Source of the DNA: Deinococcus sp. Arct2-2
Lineage (GTDB): Bacteria; Deinococcota; Deinococci; Deinococcales; Deinococcaceae
Direction of reading: 5' to 3'
DNA: 64,000 bases
Assembly (NCBI RefSeq): GCF_004801315.1
Contig: NZ_SSNW01000020.1
Span: 1 to 64,000 of the forward strand
The notes beneath the pieces are model-generated. The model was not told the origin of the DNA. It worked only from the letters and a program-made list of their open reading frames with translations, and did no database searches. The position numbers and the translations under genes were made by a program. How positions within the stretch are numbered: the first letter of the stretch is position 1; every line of letters starts with the position of its first letter. This document shows, piece after piece, positions 1 through 11,036 of this stretch.

Positions 1-55
1 GAGCACTACCTTGCCAAGGTAGATGTCGCGCGTTCGAATCGCGTCTCCCGCTCCA
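1..55 (+). tRNA. tRNA-Gly (GCC), 5' end cut by window edge
   Basis: The visible part runs from the end of the D arm to an encoded CCA at 53-55. The anticodon stem-loop carries GCC in the loop CTTGCCAAG, and the 3' acceptor strand CTCCCGC is at 45-51 with discriminator T at 52. The T-arm GTTCGAATC is intact. The first part of the gene lies before the window. Confidence 0.95.
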
Positions 56-63
56 CAGATCTT

Positions 64-87
64 GCCCCCCTCAGTAACGAGGGGGGC
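64..87 (+). terminator. Hairpin after tRNA-Gly
   Basis: A 9-bp perfect stem (GCCCCCCTC / GAGGGGGGC) with a 6-base loop starts 9 bases after the tRNA CCA. It is followed by a weak T-rich stretch. Probably the transcription terminator of the tRNA unit. Confidence 0.7.
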
Positions 88-137
88 GCTTCCTTGTGCT
101 TCAAATTCAAGGTTGCCCTATAGGCCGATCTTTGTTA

Positions 138-377
138 CTACGCCGCGCCCGCAAAGGCCAGTTGCCGTTCCAGATCACCCAAGGTCTGTTCGTAAAGGCA
201 CTGGGTAATGTTGGGCACTACCGCTAAAAAATTAGCGGCCTCTTCCAAGCTTTGATGATTGCTCTGGTGATGCCAGCCTTTGCCCTCAGCCCTGAGTTGT
301 ACTCGGTCATAGAACAGCAAAAAGCGCACGCGGCCCTCTGGGGTACGGGTATCACTGAAATGGCGGGTGACGTTCAT
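138..377 (-). CDS. Small hypothetical protein, 79 aa
   Basis: No family is recognised. The product is soluble-looking, with a charged, aromatic-rich N-terminal half (a VRFLLFYDRVQLRAEGKGW stretch) and a helical C-terminal half. In favour of a real gene, its ATG lies 6 bases after a TAGGCT box on the minus strand (384-389), the spacing of leaderless genes elsewhere in this window. No ribosome-binding site is present. It is convergent with the upstream tRNA and divergent from the helicase gene. Coding status is moderately sure; function is unknown. Confidence 0.5.
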   Translation of the reverse strand: MNVTRHFSDTRTPEGRVRFLLFYDRVQLRAEGKGWHHQSNHQSLEEAANFLAVVPNITQCLYEQTLGDLERQLAFAGAA

Positions 378-515
378 GTGGATAGCCTAGTACCTGTTGA
401 GGCGGGATGCATCCGCCAAAGGATGGACTCGGGGACAAGGGGTCAGAACTGAACCACCCCGCCGTATTTTGTCTGCGCCGTATCTCTAAAGCTCTCGATG
501 GCTTATTCTGTACGG

Positions 516-2717
516 ATGCCTGTTGCACAGCCCACGTCCCCACGCACGACTCCATCAGAGAATGCAGCTTCACATCCAGAATTTGCCCACGAAGAAGGAC
601 GATTGGCCGGAACAGTGGCCGCTATGTTGCACCAGATTAACGTGTGGGAAGACCGTGACCGCAATGTAGGGGCCGATCTGGAAACCAGCGTCACGATGGC
701 CGATACCGCCGAGGAACACGCGGCCATGCTGAGCGTCCATCTGTCTCAGCCTTATTTCGGCAGCTTGCGTGTGCGGGTGGGCGGGCGCGAGCAAACTCTG
801 TACGTGGGCAAGCACGCCTTCCTAGATGTGAAAGGCGGGGCCAAAGAAGGCCATAACGTGGTGTCTTGGGACTCGGAGGTAGGCAGCTTGTTTTACACCC
901 AATCGCTGAACTGGACGCCCCGGCGCGGCGGCCTAGGCACAATCCGGCGGCGGCGACAACTGGACGTGGCCGCCAAACAACTGTTGCGCGTGACCGACCT
1001 GTACGACGACGAGGCGGGCGGCGATACCGGGGGCCGCGAGGAAGTCCTGATTCGCCGCCTTCAGGAGCAGAGTACGGCGGGGATGCGGGATGTGGTGGAA
1101 ACGTTGCAGCCTGAACAAAACGAGGCGATGCGGGCACCAGCGGGCACGCCGATTATCATTCAGGGTGCGGCTGGGTCGGGCAAAACCACCATCGGCTTTC
1201 ACCGACTCGCGTGGATGATGAACGCTGAACGCCGCGAACACCGTGCCCGCCCTGAAGCCTGCATGGTGCTGATGCCCAACAAGGTACTTGCCGCCTATGC
1301 TGCCCGCGTCTTGCCCGATCTGGGCATTCCCGCCGTACCTGTGACTACGCCCGAAGCATGGGCGGTGGGCCTGCTGGGGCTGGAAAAACTGGAAGTCACT
1401 GACCGCACGCTGACCCTGCTCCTGACCGATCACGACAACGCACGGCGGGCGCTGGCTTGGCGGCGGGCCAAATTGTTGGGAGACGCCCGCATGCTGGACG
1501 TGGTGCGGGCGCACATTCAGGCCAAATTCCTCACCGCGTTGCAGGGCCAGCGCCTTCAGGAGCAGATTGAAGTGCCGGGCCGCGACGCCCTGACTTTTTC
1601 GCAAACCGAGCAGGAATTGCACGCCCTACTGCTGGACGTATTCGCCGCCGATCCGCTCTCCGGTTACCGGGCCGCCTTTCGCGCCGCACTGGAAGCCGAG
1701 GCTCTGGCACGGTTGAATGTGTCGGAGACTCAGGCGGTGGGCGTACTGCGCCAGTTGTCGGTGCCGCTGACGAGTTTGCTGGGGCGGGTTTTCGCTTCCA
1801 CTACCCCCGTGACCGAGGCCCGCCGCTTGCTGGGCAGTGCCGAAGCGCTGGGTGTGAGTGGCCTGCTGAACGAGCGCGAAATCCGCCTGCTGCTGGCCGA
1901 TCCCCTCCAGAGCATTCCCAACCCGCGCCGCGCCCATGCCGACGTGACCGAGCTGCCCGTGATGCTGGCGGTGCAGGCCCTCACAGGCGGCATCGGGCGG
2001 CAGGTAGGGCGCACACTGGAACCCTTCGATCATGTGGTGCTGGACGAAGCACAGGATTATTCGCCGCTGCTGTACGCGCTGCTGGCCCGCGCCACGCGTG
2101 AGGGTCACCTGACCGCGCTGGGTGACCTGAATCAGGGGATGCACGGCTACAAGGGGCCGAGCAGTTGGGAAGCGGTGCTGGCCGTGTTGCCCGCTGCGGC
2201 AGGGGGGGCGCGAGTGCTGACCCTCTCGCGCACCTATCGTTCTACGCGCCAGATTACCGAACTGGGCGCACGCATCGCCTCTACATACAACCGCGCCGCC
2301 GACGTGGTGGGCGTAGACCGCGATGGGGCCGAGGTGCAGCGGTATTCGGGCGGTATAGAAGCGGCCCTGATCGCCCGCGCCGTGAAAGACGCACAGGCCG
2401 CCGGACATGAAAACGTGGCCATCGTGACCCGCCGCGCCGCCGACGCCGACCGCCTCAGCACGGAGTTACATGACCACGACACCGACGCCCAGCCGATTAC
2501 GACGCAGGAACACCGCTACCGGGGCGGTGTGGTTATCCTGCCCGTCAACCTCGCCAAAGGGCTGGAGTTCAGCGCCGCAATTGTGGCCAATGCCGACGCC
2601 GATACCTACGACGAATCTACGGAATACGAACGGCGATTGCTGTACGTGAGCGCCAGCCGCGCCCTGCACTGGTTGGGCGTGGTGAGCGCGGGGGAGTTGC
2701 ATCCATTGGTGGGGTAG
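516..2717 (+). CDS. helD: HelD-like superfamily 1 helicase / RNA polymerase-associated ATPase
   Basis: A UvrD/Rep-type SF1 ATPase of about 733 aa. A helical N-terminal segment (approximately residues 20-70) is followed by the PYFG...YVGKHAF...VVSWDSEVGSLFYT block. This corresponds to the region that separates HelD proteins from true UvrD helicases. Then come the Walker A GAAGSGKT near residue 217, DEAQ near residue 510, the SRTYRST motif, KGLEF, and the terminal LYVSASRA motif. HelD proteins release stalled RNA polymerase or remodel it; the older name is helicase IV. An in-frame ATG at 498 exists, but a TATTCT box at 504-509 lies exactly 6 bases before the ATG at 516. The leaderless start at 516 is therefore preferred. 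Monocistronic, followed by a hairpin. Confidence 0.85.
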   Translation: MPVAQPTSPRTTPSENAASHPEFAHEEGRLAGTVAAMLHQINVWEDRDRNVGADLETSVTMADTAEEHAAMLSVHLSQPYFGSLRVRVGGREQTLYVGKHAFLDVKGGAKEGHNVVSWDSEVGSLFYTQSLNWTPRRGGLGTIRRRRQLDVAAKQLLRVTDLYDDEAGGDTGGREEVLIRRLQEQSTAGMRDVVETLQPEQNEAMRAPAGTPIIIQGAAGSGKTTIGFHRLAWMMNAERREHRARPEACMVLMPNKVLAAYAARVLPDLGIPAVPVTTPEAWAVGLLGLEKLEVTDRTLTLLLTDHDNARRALAWRRAKLLGDARMLDVVRAHIQAKFLTALQGQRLQEQIEVPGRDALTFSQTEQELHALLLDVFAADPLSGYRAAFRAALEAEALARLNVSETQAVGVLRQLSVPLTSLLGRVFASTTPVTEARRLLGSAEALGVSGLLNEREIRLLLADPLQSIPNPRRAHADVTELPVMLAVQALTGGIGRQVGRTLEPFDHVVLDEAQDYSPLLYALLARATREGHLTALGDLNQGMHGYKGPSSWEAVLAVLPAAAGGARVLTLSRTYRSTRQITELGARIASTYNRAADVVGVDRDGAEVQRYSGGIEAALIARAVKDAQAAGHENVAIVTRRAADADRLSTELHDHDTDAQPITTQEHRYRGGVVILPVNLAKGLEFSAAIVANADADTYDESTEYERRLLYVSASRALHWLGVVSAGELHPLVG

Positions 2718-2777
2718 GGGAGAAGTCTAAGGGTCTAGAGTCGAAGGGTCTAAGAAAGGCCACTCAACGACGATAGC

Positions 2778-2805
2778 GGGAGCCTCAGCCTAGGCCGAAG
2801 CTCCC
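2778..2805. terminator. Hairpin between helD and the GntR gene
   Basis: Arms GGGAGCCTC (2778-2786) and GAAGCTCCC (2797-2805) form a stem with one mismatch between the convergent helD and GntR-type genes. It lacks a T-run but is placed as a bidirectional terminator. Just upstream (about 2725-2755) the motif CTAAGGGTCTA occurs twice; it recurs in many intergenic gaps of this window. Confidence 0.5.
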
Positions 2806-2830
2806 ACAACCCTACGTGCGACAACCGTTT

Positions 2831-3530
<700 letters not shown>

Positions 3531-3577
3531 CTTCAGGCTCACACCTCAACGTTTCTCTGTTGAGCCTCTGGTCGCCT

Positions 3578-3622
3578 ATCTTAGAGTTTGTGTCAGGAGT
3601 ACACAAGGTTGTCTGACTTGTG
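3578..3622 (-). promoter_or_regulatory. Promoter and candidate operator of the GntR gene
   Basis: On the minus strand, -35 TTGTGT (3601-3606) and -10 TAAGAT (3578-3583) are separated by exactly 17 bases. The -35 is one arm of an inverted repeat TTGTGT-N7-ACACAA (3588-3606). It is also part of a second, CACAAG-N9-CTTGTG (3602-3622). The overlap with core promoter elements is typical of a repressor site. That the adjacent GntR protein binds it is inference. Confidence 0.6.
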
Positions 3623-3647
3623 ACTGGTATGGTAACAAAAATAAGAG

Positions 3648-3680
3648 CCAACTTCAGGATACATGAAAGTTGGGTTTTTT
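3648..3680 (-). terminator. Bidirectional terminator downstream of moaA
   Basis: Stem CCAACTT (3648-3654) / AAGTTGG (3667-3673). On the plus strand it is followed by TTTTTT; on the minus strand, just after moaA, by a run reading TCTTATTTTTG. Confidence 0.65.
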
Positions 3681-3695
3681 ACGCTTCAGCTTGGG

Positions 3696-4724
<1,029 letters not shown>

Positions 4725-4886
4725 TCCCCCCAAGATACGCGCCGCAGAGAAAGGGCAGCGGGGGGCAAGCGGCAATTGGGGCGCTGTATCTGTTTGCCGC
4801 CTCGCCACTTTTGGGCGTTAGACTCCAGCCAACCACAATCCATCTCGTCGCCATTGCCCCCTTTCTTCTTCCGTGGAGACCCTCTG

Positions 4887-6824
4887 ATGACCGACCAAAT
4901 CGACAATGTATTGCATGAAACCCGCGTGTTCGCCCCCAGCGCCGAATTTGCGGCCAGTGCCAGCCTGACTGCCGCCGAATACCAGACCCGCTACGAGCGC
5001 AGCCTGCAAGACCCAGACGGTTTTTGGGGTGAAGTGGCAGGCGACCTGACGTGGATGAAGCCTTGGGAACGTGTGCTGGACTGGCAGGAGCCGCACGCGC
5101 AGTGGTTCGTGGGCGGTCAGACCAACATTGCTTTTAATGCCCTTGACCGTCATGTGGCGCAGGGCTTGGGCGGCAAGCGGGCGCTGATTTGGGAAGGGGA
5201 AGACGGCGAGCTACGAACCCTCACTTACAGCGAACTCTTGGCCGAGGTGAAGCGGGCCGCCAACGCCCTGACCGCGCTGGGCGTGGTGGCCGGAGACCGC
5301 GTGACGCTGTATCTGCCCCTGATTCCCGAAGCGGCGATAGCGATGCTGGCCTGCGCCCGAATCGGCGCGGTACATTCGGTGGTGTTTGGGGGCTTCAGCG
5401 TGGGCGCACTGTCTGACCGGATTAACGACGCCCAGAGCAAGCTGCTGATTACTGCCGATGCTGGCTACAGGCGCGGCCAACCTGTGAACCTGAAGGCCAA
5501 CGCCGACGAAGCCGCCGCCCGCACGCTCACGCTGGAGCATGTGCTGGTAGTGCGCCGCGCCGGAACGCCCGTGAATATGCAGGAGGGGCGTGACCTGTGG
5601 TGGCATGAAGCCCTAGCCGAAGCCGATGCCGAACACGTGGCCGCCGCACTAGACGCCGAACACCCCTTATTCGTGCTGTATACGTCGGGCAGTACGGGCA
5701 AGCCCAAAGGCGTGCTGCACACGACGGGCGGCTATATGGTGGGCACGTACCTGACCACCAAAACGGTGTTTGACCTCAAACCCGACGACGTGTTCTGGTG
5801 TACCGCCGACATCGGCTGGGTTACGGGCCACAGCTACACCGTGTACGGCCCGCTGCTGAACGGAGCCACCGTGCTGATGTACGAGGGCGCACCCAACCAC
5901 CCCGATTGGGGGCGGTTCTGGCAGATCATTCAGAAGCACGGCGTGACGATTCTGTACACCGCGCCGACTGCCATTCGCGCTTTTATGCGGCAGGGCGACG
6001 CGATTCCGGCGGGCTATGACCTCAGCAGCCTGCGCCTGTTGGGATCGGTGGGCGAGCCGATCAACCCCGAAGCGTGGATGTGGTACCGCCGCGTGATCGG
6101 GGGAGACCGTTGCCCGGTCATCGATACGTGGTGGCAAACCGAAACCGGAGCCATCATGCTGACCACGTTGCCGGGGGCGCATCCGGCCAAACCGGGCACG
6201 GCGGGCCTGCCCATGTACGGCGTAGAGGCGGCCATCGTGAACCGCGAAGGCGAGGAACTTGGCCCCGACGAGGGTGGCCTGTTGGTCATCCGCAGACCTT
6301 GGCCGTCTATGCTGCGTACCGTGTACGGCGACGACGAACGCTACCGCAAAGCCTACTGGGGCGAAATTCCGCATGTGTACTTTGCCGGAGACGGCGCACG
6401 CAAAGACGCCGACGGATACATCACCGTGATGGGCCGCGTGGACGACGTGCTGAGCGTGTCAGGCCACCGACTGGGCACGATGGAAATAGAAAGCGCACTG
6501 GTGGCCCATCCCAGCGTGGCTGAGGCGGCGGTGGTGGGCAAACCCGATGACCTGAAGGGAGAATGCGTGGTGGCCTTCGTGCTGCCGCAAGCGGGCCAAA
6601 CCGTAGACCCGGTGGCCCTGCGTGCCCATGTGGTGTCTCAAATCGGCGCACTGGCCCGCCCTGACGCCATCTACATTGCCGACGCCCTGCCCAAAACCCG
6701 CAGCGGCAAGATCATGCGGCGGTTTTTGCGCCAAATCGCAGCGGGCCGCAAGATTGAGGGCGACACGAGCACGCTGGAAGATCCGGGCGTGCTGGAACGG
6801 CTGGCGGCGACGGCGGTGGTGTAG
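4887..6824 (+). CDS. acs: Acetyl-CoA synthetase
   Basis: AMP-forming acetate-CoA ligase, 645 aa, the usual size of Acs. It shows the full set of ANL motifs: the P-loop [10 protein letters not shown] near residue 266, the [12 protein letters not shown] and DTWWQTETG acyl-site motifs, and the C-terminal hinge [13 protein letters not shown]. The regulatory lysine is in [10 protein letters not shown] (Lys608), the residue acetylated in characterised Acs proteins. It activates acetate for the TCA cycle. The ATG at 4887 has a GTGGAG site; the longer frame from 4776 is unlikely. Monocistronic, ending at a G/C-rich repeat. Confidence 0.96.
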   Translation: MTDQIDNVLHETRVFAPSAEFAASASLTAAEYQTRYERSLQDPDGFWGEVAGDLTWMKPWERVLDWQEPHAQWFVGGQTNIAFNALDRHVAQGLGGKRALIWEGEDGELRTLTYSELLAEVKRAANALTALGVVAGDRVTLYLPLIPEAAIAMLACARIGAVHSVVFGGFSVGALSDRINDAQSKLLITADAGYRRGQPVNLKANADEAAARTLTLEHVLVVRRAGTPVNMQEGRDLWWHEALAEADAEHVAAALDAEHPLFVLYTSGSTGKPKGVLHTTGGYMVGTYLTTKTVFDLKPDDVFWCTADIGWVTGHSYTVYGPLLNGATVLMYEGAPNHPDWGRFWQIIQKHGVTILYTAPTAIRAFMRQGDAIPAGYDLSSLRLLGSVGEPINPEAWMWYRRVIGGDRCPVIDTWWQTETGAIMLTTLPGAHPAKPGTAGLPMYGVEAAIVNREGEELGPDEGGLLVIRRPWPSMLRTVYGDDERYRKAYWGEIPHVYFAGDGARKDADGYITVMGRVDDVLSVSGHRLGTMEIESALVAHPSVAEAAVVGKPDDLKGECVVAFVLPQAGQTVDPVALRAHVVSQIGALARPDAIYIADALPKTRSGKIMRRFLRQIAAGRKIEGDTSTLEDPGVLERLAATAVV

Positions 6825-6851
6825 GGCAGGTCATTTGGAAAAGATCAAAGA

Positions 6852-6980
6852 CGCCCCCCCAGTCTGCTCCGCAGCCAGCCCCCCTTAGAGGGGAGCGCAA
6901 CATCTTTAGTCCTCCCCTCTCCTGCGGAGCTTTGCAAGTCTAAGGGGGGGCGCTGCGGGAGCAACGGGGGGGTTCACCTT
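6852..6980. repeat. Intergenic repeat, family A (inverted copy)
   Basis: A G/C-rich foldback element of about 130 bases between acs and the aminotransferase. It has the module CCCCCCAGTCTGCTCCGCAG at the left end, and GGAGCAACGGGGGGG followed by TTCACCTTCCAA at the right end. Three more copies lie at 48759, 48891 and 60318. Confidence 0.75.
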
Positions 6981-6986
6981 CCAACC

Positions 6987-8150
6987 CTAAACTACCGCCC
7001 GCAGCCTCCCCGCCGCCTCCACCAACACCCCCGGCGGCTGCACCAGTGCAAAGCGCACGAATCCTTCTCCGCCCGGCCCGAAGGCTCGCCCCGGACTGAG
7101 GGCCACGCCTGTCGTTTCGGCCACGCGCACGGCGTAGGCTACGCTGTCGGTGAGGCCGGGTACCCGCGCCCAGAGGTACATGCTGGCCTGCGGTGTCTGA
7201 ATTTCCCAACCCATTTCACGTAAGGCGGGCAAGAGGGCGTCGCGGCGTTCCTGAAAGACTCTGGCTCCCTCGCGGCCCAAGCTATCGGGCAGGCCTAGTG
7301 CCACCGTTGCCGCCCGTTGAATGCCCAGATACGGGTGGAAATCTACCGCACCCTTCACTCGGCCTAGCGCGGCAATAGCCCCAGCATCGCCCGCCGCGAA
7401 GGCTACCCGGAAGCCGCCCATATGGTGCGTTTTGCTCAGCGAATGCAGCTCTACGATTCCTTCTAAGCCCGCTTGAAGCGCACTCGGCGCTTGGTAGTCG
7501 CCAAAGGTGAGTTCGGCATAGGGGTGATCGTGAATCAGGAGTGTGCCCCGTGTCCGGCACCATGCGGCAGCCTCGGCAAAAAAGGCCGTATCTGCCACCG
7601 CCGACGTCGGGTTGTTGGGGTAATTCAGCAGCAATACGCGGGGGCGCAGTTCGGCGGGCAAGGCGTCTAAATCTGGCAAAAAACCGCGCCCCGGTAGCAG
7701 CGGCAGTGGAATTACATTCAGCCCCGCCACGGCTGCCGCGCCCAGATACGGCGGGTAGCAGGGGTCAGGCAGCAGCAGCGTCTCGCCGGGGTCAGTGACG
7801 GCCAGCAGCAGGTGCGCCAGCCCTTCCTGAGCGCCGATCAGGGGCAAGACTTCGCGCTCGGCGTCTATCTGCACGCCAAATCGCCGCCCCAAGTACGCCG
7901 CTGCCGCTTCCCGCAGAGGCCGCGTATCCGAAAACAGGGGGTAGCGGTAAGAACTGGGGTCGTGCGTGGCGTCCCGCAGGGCATCCAGCGCCTGCACCGG
8001 GGGGGCAAGGTCGCTGGAGCCGATGCTCAGGTCAATCACTTTCAGACCCACCGCCCGCGCCCGCCCAAGCGCCGCGTCCATCAAAGAAAATACGCTGGTC
8101 GGCACGCCCTGTGCCCGCTGAGAAGCCCACATAGACGCAGGGTAGAGCAT
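6987..8150 (-). CDS. PLP-dependent aminotransferase, class I/II
   Basis: Fold-type I aminotransferase, 387 aa. The PLP-binding lysine lies in the typical [12 protein letters not shown] motif. YPNNPTS (N-binding loop) and the DHPYAEL Asp/Tyr pair are present, as is the carboxylate-binding Arg in GEGFVRFAL. The sequence style is that of the LL-diaminopimelate / N-succinyl-diaminopimelate aminotransferase-like subgroup. Substrate cannot be fixed by eye, and an aromatic or aspartate enzyme is possible. The start at 8150 has no clear ribosome-binding site; an in-frame ATG at 8132 is an alternative. Flanked by repeats on both sides. Confidence 0.85.
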   Translation of the reverse strand: MLYPASMWASQRAQGVPTSVFSLMDAALGRARAVGLKVIDLSIGSSDLAPPVQALDALRDATHDPSSYRYPLFSDTRPLREAAAAYLGRRFGVQIDAEREVLPLIGAQEGLAHLLLAVTDPGETLLLPDPCYPPYLGAAAVAGLNVIPLPLLPGRGFLPDLDALPAELRPRVLLLNYPNNPTSAVADTAFFAEAAAWCRTRGTLLIHDHPYAELTFGDYQAPSALQAGLEGIVELHSLSKTHHMGGFRVAFAAGDAGAIAALGRVKGAVDFHPYLGIQRAATVALGLPDSLGREGARVFQERRDALLPALREMGWEIQTPQASMYLWARVPGLTDSVAYAVRVAETTGVALSPGRAFGPGGEGFVRFALVQPPGVLVEAAGRLRAVV

Positions 8151-8194
8151 TTGGCTAGGTGTGTTTTGGTGGGGGCGGAAAGGCGTCTAAGGAA

Positions 8195-8332
8195 CGGCAA
8201 TCGCTGGCGCTCACTCACCCCCTCCCAGCCTCCCCCCTCAAGGGTGAGGAGCTAAGCCCTCGTCCCTTGAGGGACTCGTAGAGCTGCGGAGCAGAGAGGG
8301 GCGCTGAGCAGCAGCGCGGTGAGGGGGCCACC
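8195..8332. repeat. Intergenic repeat, family B
   Basis: Part of the 342-base gap before nagA. It contains the modules CCCCTCCCAGCCTCCCCCCT..AGGGTGAGGAGC and CTCGTAGAGCTGCGGAGCAG. It ends with GCGCGGTGAGGGGGCC. Related copies occur near 14440, 18510, 28904, 43100, 51584 and 53772. No coding potential. Confidence 0.65.
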
Positions 8333-8381
8333 AAGAGAACGCGCCCGTCCCAACACCCGAGACTCTTAGACTATCCCCACG

Positions 8382-8440
8382 CTGAAAATAATTTACCATT
8401 TCCTCCCACATTGACAGAAATTATTTTCAGGCAGTACGCT
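8382..8440 (+). promoter_or_regulatory. nag promoter with perfect inverted-repeat operator
   Basis: A perfect 13-bp inverted repeat, CTGAAAATAATTT (8382-8394) and AAATTATTTTCAG (8418-8430), with a 23-base spacer. A consensus -35 TTGACA (8411-8416) sits directly before the second arm, with a weaker -10 TACGCT (8435-8440) 18 bases on. Each arm contains a GAAA-N4-TTT core like those bound by MurR/RpiR-type sugar-phosphate regulators. The placement predicts repression of nagA. Confidence 0.7.
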
Positions 8441-8492
8441 GAGGCCAAAGCTTCTGCTGTTCCCCGTCCTCCATCCAGCCTAAGGAGCGCCC

Positions 8493-9644
8493 ATGACTGC
8501 CCGTTCCACTCACACCCTACGCGGCCACATCCTGCACCCAGACGGCGAATTCAGGCCCGGTAGCCTCAGCTTCGGCCTGCAGATTTCGGGGCTGACCACT
8601 GAAGCTGCCCCTGCTGACCTGTATATCTTGCCCGGATTTATAGACACCCACATTCACGGCGGTGCGGGTGGCGACACGATGGACGGCCCCGCTGGAATAC
8701 AGAAATTGGCCCGCTTGCACGCACAGCACGGCACCACCACGCTGCTGCCCACCACCATCACCCACCGTTGGCCCGAAGTCTTGGCTGCCTTACGCGGCGT
8801 GCGCGAGGTCATGGATGCGGGCGGCGTGGTAGGCGGCGCAGACATTGTGGGGGCGCACCTCGAAGGCCCGTTTATCAGTCCGGGGCGGCTGGGGGCGCAA
8901 CCGCCGCACGCCGTCTTGCCTCAGCCTGATCTGACTGCCGAACTACTGGCCCTAGACGTGATCCGCGCCGTCACACTGGCCCCCGAACTGCCCGGAGCGT
9001 TGGAACTGGCCCGCGCTTTGGCTGGCCGGGGCGTCCGCATCGGCATAGGGCACACCCGCGCCGACGCCGACACCGTTTCTGCCTTTCTGCACACGCTGCA
9101 CGAGTTGGGCGCACGCACCTGTGCCACGCACCTGTACAACGCGATGGGCGGGATAGAAGGCCGCACACCCGGCGCGGCGGGGGCGCTGCTGGCCGATCCG
9201 CACGCCTTCCTAGAAGTCATTCTGGACAGCGTGCATGTGCATCCCACCGCCTTCCTGCTGGCCCACGCCGCTGCACCGGGCCGAGTCCTGCTGATTACCG
9301 ATGCGATGCGGGCCGCTGGTTTGGGCGACGGCCCCAGTGAATTGGGCGGCCAACCTGTGACGGTTCAAGGCGGCAAAGCCACGCTTGCAGACGGCACGAT
9401 TGCCGGAAGTGTCCTGACGCTGGACGTGGCCCTTAGAAACGCGGTACGGCTGGGCCTTCCTCTGCCCGAAGTGAGCCGCATGCTGAGCGCCGCGCCCGCC
9501 GCCTCACTGGGCTTGACCGACAGGGGAGAGTTGCGCGTGGGCCTGCGGGCCGACCTGACCGTGCTGGACGCCGATCTGAACGTGAAGGCCGTGTACGTGG
9601 GCGGCCAAGCCATTCCTCTTCAACCCACTGAGGCCCACGCATGA
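8493..9644 (+). CDS. nagA: N-acetylglucosamine-6-phosphate deacetylase
   Basis: Amidohydrolase-superfamily enzyme of 383 aa that removes acetate from GlcNAc-6-phosphate. The metal motif is FIDTHIHG, followed by GAHLEGPFISP, IGHT, the ATHLYNAM substrate loop and the ITDAMRAAG Asp. The C-terminal strand is the usual GLRADLTVLD. It starts at ATG 8493 behind AAGGAG. It overlaps the next gene by ATGA, forming a two-gene catabolic operon. The released acetate could feed the acs-encoded enzyme of this window. Role in using cell-wall or chitin amino sugars is inferred from family. Confidence 0.95.
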   Translation: MTARSTHTLRGHILHPDGEFRPGSLSFGLQISGLTTEAAPADLYILPGFIDTHIHGGAGGDTMDGPAGIQKLARLHAQHGTTTLLPTTITHRWPEVLAALRGVREVMDAGGVVGGADIVGAHLEGPFISPGRLGAQPPHAVLPQPDLTAELLALDVIRAVTLAPELPGALELARALAGRGVRIGIGHTRADADTVSAFLHTLHELGARTCATHLYNAMGGIEGRTPGAAGALLADPHAFLEVILDSVHVHPTAFLLAHAAAPGRVLLITDAMRAAGLGDGPSELGGQPVTVQGGKATLADGTIAGSVLTLDVALRNAVRLGLPLPEVSRMLSAAPAASLGLTDRGELRVGLRADLTVLDADLNVKAVYVGGQAIPLQPTEAHA

Positions 9645-10675
9645 CTCCCCCAACCAATCCCCTGATGCTGCAAGAAGCCCGCCAAGCGCCCGCCGTGATT
9701 GCCCGCCAACTGGCCGAAAACGCCGAAGCCGCCGCACGGTTGGCCGAAGCTTTGCGTCACCGCCGCCCGCCGTATGCCGTCACGGTGGCGCGGGGCAGCA
9801 GTGACCATGCCTGCACCTTTCTGAAATACGCGCTGGAAACGCAATTGGCGCTGCCGGTGGCGAGCCTTGGCCCCAGCGTGCATACCCTCTACGGCACGCG
9901 GCTGGATTTGCGCGGCGCGTTGGTCATCGCGGTGTCTCAGAGTGGGGCCAGCCCAGATGTCGTAGAAAATGTGCGGATGGCGCGGGAGGGCGGGGCGCTG
10001 ACGGTGGCCCTCGTGAACGTGGAAGACAGCGATCTGGCCGGGGCCGCCGAATTCGTGCTGCCCCTGAAATGCGGTGAAGAGCGGGCGGTGGCGGCCACCA
10101 AAAGCTACCTCGCCAGCCTCACCGCCTTCTTGCCCGTGCTGGCCGCCCTCACCGAAGGCGACGCCCTGAACACCGCTCTGCACGCCCTTCCCGCCGCCCT
10201 GACGCGCACGCTGGAACTGGAGCCAGCCGCCAGTGAATTGGCCGAACGCTACCGCTTTGCCGACAACTTGCTGGTGCTGGCGCGGGGGCTGCATTTCGGC
10301 ATCGCTCAGGAAGCCGCCCTGAAACTGAAAGAAACGTCGGGCATTCACGCCGAAGCCTACTCTGCCGCCGAATTCAGTCACGGCCCCAAGCGCCTGCTGG
10401 CCGAAGGTGTGCCGCTGCTGGGCTTCGCGCCCGCCGACGCCGCCGAGAGTGCGACGGCTGCCGCTTACGCCGATCTGTTGGCGGCAGGTGCAGACCTCCG
10501 AACCATCGGCCCAGCACTGGGCAGCACCCTGACCACCCCGCAGACGGGGCACGCCCTGACCGATCCTGTGGCGAGTGCGCTGGCATTTTACCTGTACGCC
10601 GCGCACTTGGCCCTGCACCGGGGCTTAAATCCAGACGCGCCGCCGCTGCTGAGCAAGGTAACGAAGACCCGCTGA
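9641..10675 (+). CDS. SIS-domain glucosamine-6-phosphate deaminase (NagB-II / GlmS isomerase-like)
   Basis: Two SIS domains, 344 aa, equivalent to the isomerase half of GlmS but without the N-terminal glutaminase domain. Visible motifs are VARGSSDHA, SQSGASPDVV, the EERAVAATKSY sugar-phosphate loop, LKLKETSGIHAEAY(S) with the catalytic Glu, and the terminal LSKVTKT Lys. Stand-alone enzymes of this type act as NagB-II deaminases, converting glucosamine-6-phosphate to fructose-6-phosphate and ammonia. The overlapping nagA makes that role likely. AgaS-type deaminase is the alternative. Confidence 0.88.
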   Translation: MTPPTNPLMLQEARQAPAVIARQLAENAEAAARLAEALRHRRPPYAVTVARGSSDHACTFLKYALETQLALPVASLGPSVHTLYGTRLDLRGALVIAVSQSGASPDVVENVRMAREGGALTVALVNVEDSDLAGAAEFVLPLKCGEERAVAATKSYLASLTAFLPVLAALTEGDALNTALHALPAALTRTLELEPAASELAERYRFADNLLVLARGLHFGIAQEAALKLKETSGIHAEAYSAAEFSHGPKRLLAEGVPLLGFAPADAAESATAAAYADLLAAGADLRTIGPALGSTLTTPQTGHALTDPVASALAFYLYAAHLALHRGLNPDAPPLLSKVTKTR

Positions 10676-10771
10676 AGACCGCTAGAGCCAGTTGTGACGT
10701 GTTGGCGACACTCTGTTCTCAGATGGTGTCGGGCACGCATTGGGCCAGAATTTAACAAAGCAGCCAACAGC

Positions 10772-10795
10772 AAAAACCCCCGCACGTGGCGGGGG
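10772..10795 (-). terminator. Terminator of tRNA-Asn
   Basis: Perfect 7-bp stem CCCCCGC / GCGGGGG (10777-10783 / 10789-10795). On the minus strand it is followed by TTTTT, placed 9 bases after the tRNA CCA end. It may also stop rightward nag transcription. Confidence 0.85.
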
Positions 10796-10804
10796 AATTT
10801 ATCT

Positions 10805-10879
10805 TGGCTCGGCAGGTAGGGATCGAACCTACGACCATCCGATTAACAGTCGGACGCTCTACCGCTGAGCTACTGCCGA
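10805..10879 (-). tRNA. tRNA-Asn (GTT)
   Basis: 75 nt including the encoded CCA (10805-10807 on the complement). Acceptor TCGGCAG pairs with CTGCCGA. The anticodon loop CTGTTAA carries GTT, and the T-arm GGTTCGATC is normal. Confidence 0.97.
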
Positions 10880-10953
10880 ACACCTGTGAACGTCGCTCAA
10901 AACAAATTCACAGCTTTGGCCGGAGCCGTGCGCCTTTTTCGGGCGCGAGAGGG

Positions 10954-10982
10954 ATAGTAGCATGACCCCCGGAAGCACGCAA
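10954..10982 (-). promoter_or_regulatory. Promoter of tRNA-Asn
   Basis: On the minus strand, -35 TTGCGT (10977-10982), 17-base spacer, -10 TACTAT (10954-10959), about 70 bases before the mature tRNA. Confidence 0.7.
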
Positions 10983-11036
10983 GTCCCCGCCCCGCCCTGA
11001 TACGCCTTACCCCCAACAGAGGGTGAGCCGTTTCGC

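Noticed and set aside
4776..4886. N-terminal extension of acs
   Set aside because: Lies upstream of the ribosome-binding site, and the residues have no Acs similarity.
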